Positions 43,837 through 45,719 of a stretch of 45,719 bases of DNA are shown here, piece after piece. This DNA comes from an uncultured Eubacteriales bacterium (GTDB taxonomy: Bacteria; Bacillota; Clostridia; Oscillospirales; Acutalibacteraceae), in assembly GCA_900315715.1 (NCBI GenBank), contig ONAH01000134.1:1-45719 (forward strand), in the 5' to 3' direction. Made by a program: the position numbers and the translations under genes. The notes below the pieces were generated by a model. The model ran no database searches, had not been told where the DNA came from, and saw only the letters and a list, made by a program, of their open reading frames with translations. Each line of letters begins with the position of its first letter. Position 1 is the first letter of the stretch.

Positions 43837-43865
43837 TTGACATAACTCAAAAAAGAATGTAAAAT
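43837..43865 (+). promoter_or_regulatory. Promoter of the binding-protein gene
   Basis: A perfect -35 TTGACA (43837-43842), exactly 17 bases, then TAAAAT (43860-43865). TATAAT at 43866-43871 is a further -10-like hexamer but is too far from the -35. Confidence 0.75.
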
Positions 43866-43906
43866 TATAATGGATTTTATGACGATGACATATCGGAGGA
43901 TATTGT

Positions 43907-45136
43907 ATGAAAAAAATGTTTGCATTATTACTATCGGTCGGATTGGTGCTTTCTGCGTCTGCCTGCGACCTTATAATAAATGACGCTGATGAAAACAGGT
44001 ACGATTATCCCGTTACGGTGGGAAATATGGTTTTTGATCATGCACCACAGAATGTTGCTGTACTTAGCGATAACCTTGCAGATATTGTTATAGCCTGCGG
44101 ATATGAGGGAAAGCTTGCTGCAATAAGTGACAGTTGTACAAATGAAGCGCTGTCTATTCTACCGTCGGTAGGAACTGCCGATGAACCAAGCAGGAAAAAG
44201 CTTGCAGAACTGGGAATAGATCTGATTATTGGCGATGAGAGCATAGATCCTACATATAAAGATGAGCTAATATCAAGCGGCGTAGAAGTACTTATTATAA
44301 AACCTGCAACAAATGTTAACGAACTGAAAAAGCTTTACAACAGCATAGCTTCCATACTTGGCGGAGGCTATAACGGCAAAATGAAAGCCATGAGTTCACT
44401 TGAGTCGATACAAAACGATATTGACGCAATCAAACTCCAAATAGGCGAAACTAATGTAATTACGACAGGGTGTTATATTTATGAGCTGAAAGATGATCAG
44501 TGCAAAGTAGCGTATGGAGATAATTATGTGTCGGGACTGCTTGAGTCTGCTTGTGTTACAAATGTTCTTGCAGATGACGATAACGGCTATGTGGGGATAG
44601 ATATGCTTCTGAAAAGCAACCCGGATATTATTTTCTGCGATACAGGTGTTGCGGAAGTAATTGCAAGCAATCCGGATTTGAGGAGCTTGAAGGCTCTCAA
44701 CAACAGCAAGATATTTAATCTTCCCAGAAAGTATGTACAGCTTCAGGGCAAAACAAGGCTGATAACAGTAGATTATATTGCAGATAAGGCGCATGAATCA
44801 TACACAAGCACACAGAAATGGCCTGAGGAGTTTCAGAATGTAAAGCCAAAGTATGTGCCTCCGTTTACACCGCAGGAGGATATATACTATACGATTGGCG
44901 AATCATACAAGCAGGTAAAGTTTATAGAAGAAAGGCTTATAAGTCTTGGATATATGGAAGGTACAGCTGATGAAGATTTTACAGAGGACACAGCGTATGC
45001 GGTTAGTTATTTTCAGAGTGTAAACAGCCTGACGGTTACAGGAATTGCGGACTACACTACACTTTCTGTTTTGATGTCTGATAAAGCACTGGCGAATAAC
45101 GGTTCGGGCGGCGATGATGTTACAGTAGAATACTAA
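43907..45136 (+). CDS. Lipoprotein: cobalamin/iron-type substrate-binding domain fused to a peptidoglycan-binding domain
   Basis: A 409-residue exported lipoprotein. The signal peptide ends in the lipobox SASAC with Cys20, a likely client of LspA. Residues ~40-300 resemble the BtuF/FhuD-type periplasmic binding fold (PQNVAVLSDNLADIVIACGY; LAELGIDLIIGDE; LLKSNPDIIFCDTGV). Residues ~323-392 are a PG_binding_1-like three-helix domain (KFIEERLISLGYMEG; TAYAVSYFQSVNSLTVTG). ABC permease or ATPase genes are not within the window. It may hold a ligand-binding domain near the wall or serve a distant transporter. The ligand is unknown. A promoter and terminator of its own suggest a single-gene unit. 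Confidence 0.85.
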   Translation: MKKMFALLLSVGLVLSASACDLIINDADENRYDYPVTVGNMVFDHAPQNVAVLSDNLADIVIACGYEGKLAAISDSCTNEALSILPSVGTADEPSRKKLAELGIDLIIGDESIDPTYKDELISSGVEVLIIKPATNVNELKKLYNSIASILGGGYNGKMKAMSSLESIQNDIDAIKLQIGETNVITTGCYIYELKDDQCKVAYGDNYVSGLLESACVTNVLADDDNGYVGIDMLLKSNPDIIFCDTGVAEVIASNPDLRSLKALNNSKIFNLPRKYVQLQGKTRLITVDYIADKAHESYTSTQKWPEEFQNVKPKYVPPFTPQEDIYYTIGESYKQVKFIEERLISLGYMEGTADEDFTEDTAYAVSYFQSVNSLTVTGIADYTTLSVLMSDKALANNGSGGDDVTVEY

Positions 45137-45142
45137 AAGAAT

Positions 45143-45181
45143 AACGCCACATTTAGCGAATTGCTTTATGTGGTGTTTTTA
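45143..45181 (+). terminator. Intrinsic terminator after the binding-protein gene
   Basis: A 10-bp stem with one G-T pair (45143-45152 with 45168-45177), followed by a T-run to about 45180. Confidence 0.88.
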
Positions 45182-45200
45182 TATGTGAAAATATAAACTC

Positions 45201-45229
45201 TTGATATTTGCAATAAAAACAGTTATAAT
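45201..45229 (+). promoter_or_regulatory. Promoter of the serine-rich repeat protein gene
   Basis: TTGATA (45201-45206), exactly 17 bases, TATAAT (45224-45229). The ATG at 45272 follows behind a strong ribosome binding site. Confidence 0.85.
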
Positions 45230-45271
45230 GGTATAAGGGATATTATATAAAATGCGAAAGGAGGGGGAGAA

Positions 45272-45719
45272 ATGAATTATGATAATGATGATCGCCAAGA
45301 GTATTCCGAAAATCTTGACAGATATGTTGAGGAAGAAATGCTTAAACACTACGGACGAAATGTTATGCATAATTCAGTTCAGCCGCAGAAAACTCCCACT
45401 CCGTATAAAAAGATACACAGTAAAGGATTTTTTTCCGTAATGAGTATTATATGTGCAGTTTTGTTTCTGACAGGTGTAGGGGTACTTTCAGGGGTAATTT
45501 TTTCCTCAGGAGTTCCCGTAAACGGAACAATATCTTCAACAACAGAAATTAGCAGCAATTCTTCTGTAAATGTAATTGTTTCAGATAAGCCCGAATTATA
45601 TTCAAGCGAAAGTGCTTCAAGTAAGGCAGAAGTATCATCAAGAGAAAGTGCTTCAAGTAAGGCAGAAGTATCATCAAGGGAAAGTGCTGCAAGTAAGGCA
45701 GAAGTATCATCAAGGGAAA
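45272..45719 (+). CDS. Serine-rich single-TM repeat protein, 3' partial
   Basis: The open frame from ATG 45272 runs off the window after 149 codons. AAAGGAGGGGGAG lies just before the start. The visible product has an acidic hydrophilic N-terminus (about 1-50) and one membrane segment (about 53-78, FFSVMSIICAVLFLTGVGVL). A Ser/Thr-rich external region leads into tandem 12-residue repeats of ESASSKAEVSSR from codon 113. The topology with a short internal N-terminus suggests a membrane-anchored extracellular protein. I do not recognise the family; the functional domain is probably beyond the edge. Confidence 0.8.
   Translation, partial: MNYDNDDRQEYSENLDRYVEEEMLKHYGRNVMHNSVQPQKTPTPYKKIHSKGFFSVMSIICAVLFLTGVGVLSGVIFSSGVPVNGTISSTTEISSNSSVNVIVSDKPELYSSESASSKAEVSSRESASSKAEVSSRESAASKAEVSSRE
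45608..45719 (+). repeat. 36-bp in-frame tandem repeat (3.1 copies visible)
   Basis: Units at 45608-45643, 45644-45679 and 45680-45715, and the start of a fourth. The first two differ by one base (last codon AGA/AGG). The third differs from the second only in TCA/GCA, changing Ser to Ala. There are no spacers; the repeats are coding. Confidence 0.97.

Noticed and set aside
45608-45719. CRISPR-sized (36-bp) direct repeats
   Set aside because: There are no spacers; units are adjacent, keep one reading frame, and encode a Ser-rich peptide repeat.

Overview
The window looks like a core chromosomal segment of a low-to-mid G+C Firmicute, most likely an anaerobic clostridium of the Ruminococcaceae/Oscillospiraceae type. 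This is inference from gene order: tepA next to ftsK/spoIIIE, miaB-ymcA-mutS-mutL-miaA, the ylm/sepF/divIVA-ileS-lspA-rluD cluster, rplS-lepB-rbgA-rnhB, and tig-clpP-clpX-lon-engB, together with purine-rich ribosome binding sites and TTG/GTG starts. Nearly all genes are on the plus strand; only the 2.5-4.2 kb pair is on the minus strand. I see no tRNA, rRNA, CRISPR array, insertion sequence, prophage or attachment site, and no gene-free stretch longer than about 280 bases.

Layout. (1) 1-2447: a class A penicillin-binding protein cut by the window's left edge, ending at a bidirectional terminator. (2) 2493-4184, minus strand: a CBS-domain membrane protein of the CorC/HlyC type followed by a small CmpB-like membrane protein. 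(3) 4461-10147: tepA, uppP, ftsK/spoIIIE, a membrane-anchored metallo-beta-lactamase-fold protein that has lost its metal ligands, and a DUF3006 protein, closed by a strong terminator. (4) 10385-12947: tyrS and a VanY-type D,D-carboxypeptidase. (5) 13147-30062: fifteen tightly packed genes without a clear internal terminator: miaB, a YlbF/YmcA protein, mutS, a YcxB-like membrane protein, mutL, miaA, an HlyD-like membrane protein, the YggS gene, sepF, ylmH, divIVA, ileS, lspA, an rluD-family gene and an unknown gene. They join tRNA modification, mismatch repair, division-site proteins and translation. (6) 30267-34446: rplS behind a structured leader, then lepB, rbgA, rnhB, yraN and a nudC-like gene. 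(7) 34627-36833: thrC and a metallophosphoesterase. (8) 37026-43736: the protein-quality-control block tig, clpP, clpX, lon and engB. (9) 43907-45719: a substrate-binding lipoprotein fused to a peptidoglycan-binding domain, and the start of a serine-rich repeat protein that runs off the right edge.

Much of the content serves the envelope and cell cycle: peptidoglycan synthesis and trimming (PBP, UppP, VanY), chromosome segregation (FtsK), Z-ring and pole proteins (SepF, DivIVA), and export and maturation (LepB, LspA). The rest serves ribosome assembly, tRNA modification, DNA mismatch repair and proteolysis.

I found no clear dedicated new system. The observations most worth following are the inactivated metallo-beta-lactamase-fold protein behind ftsK, the binding-protein/peptidoglycan-binding fusion, the 36-bp in-frame repeats at the right edge, the N-terminal Cys-containing extension of Lon, the cysteine-rich tail of the YlbF/YmcA protein, the HlyD-like gene replacing ylmG-type content in the division cluster, and a terminator hairpin that contains the start codon of the next gene.
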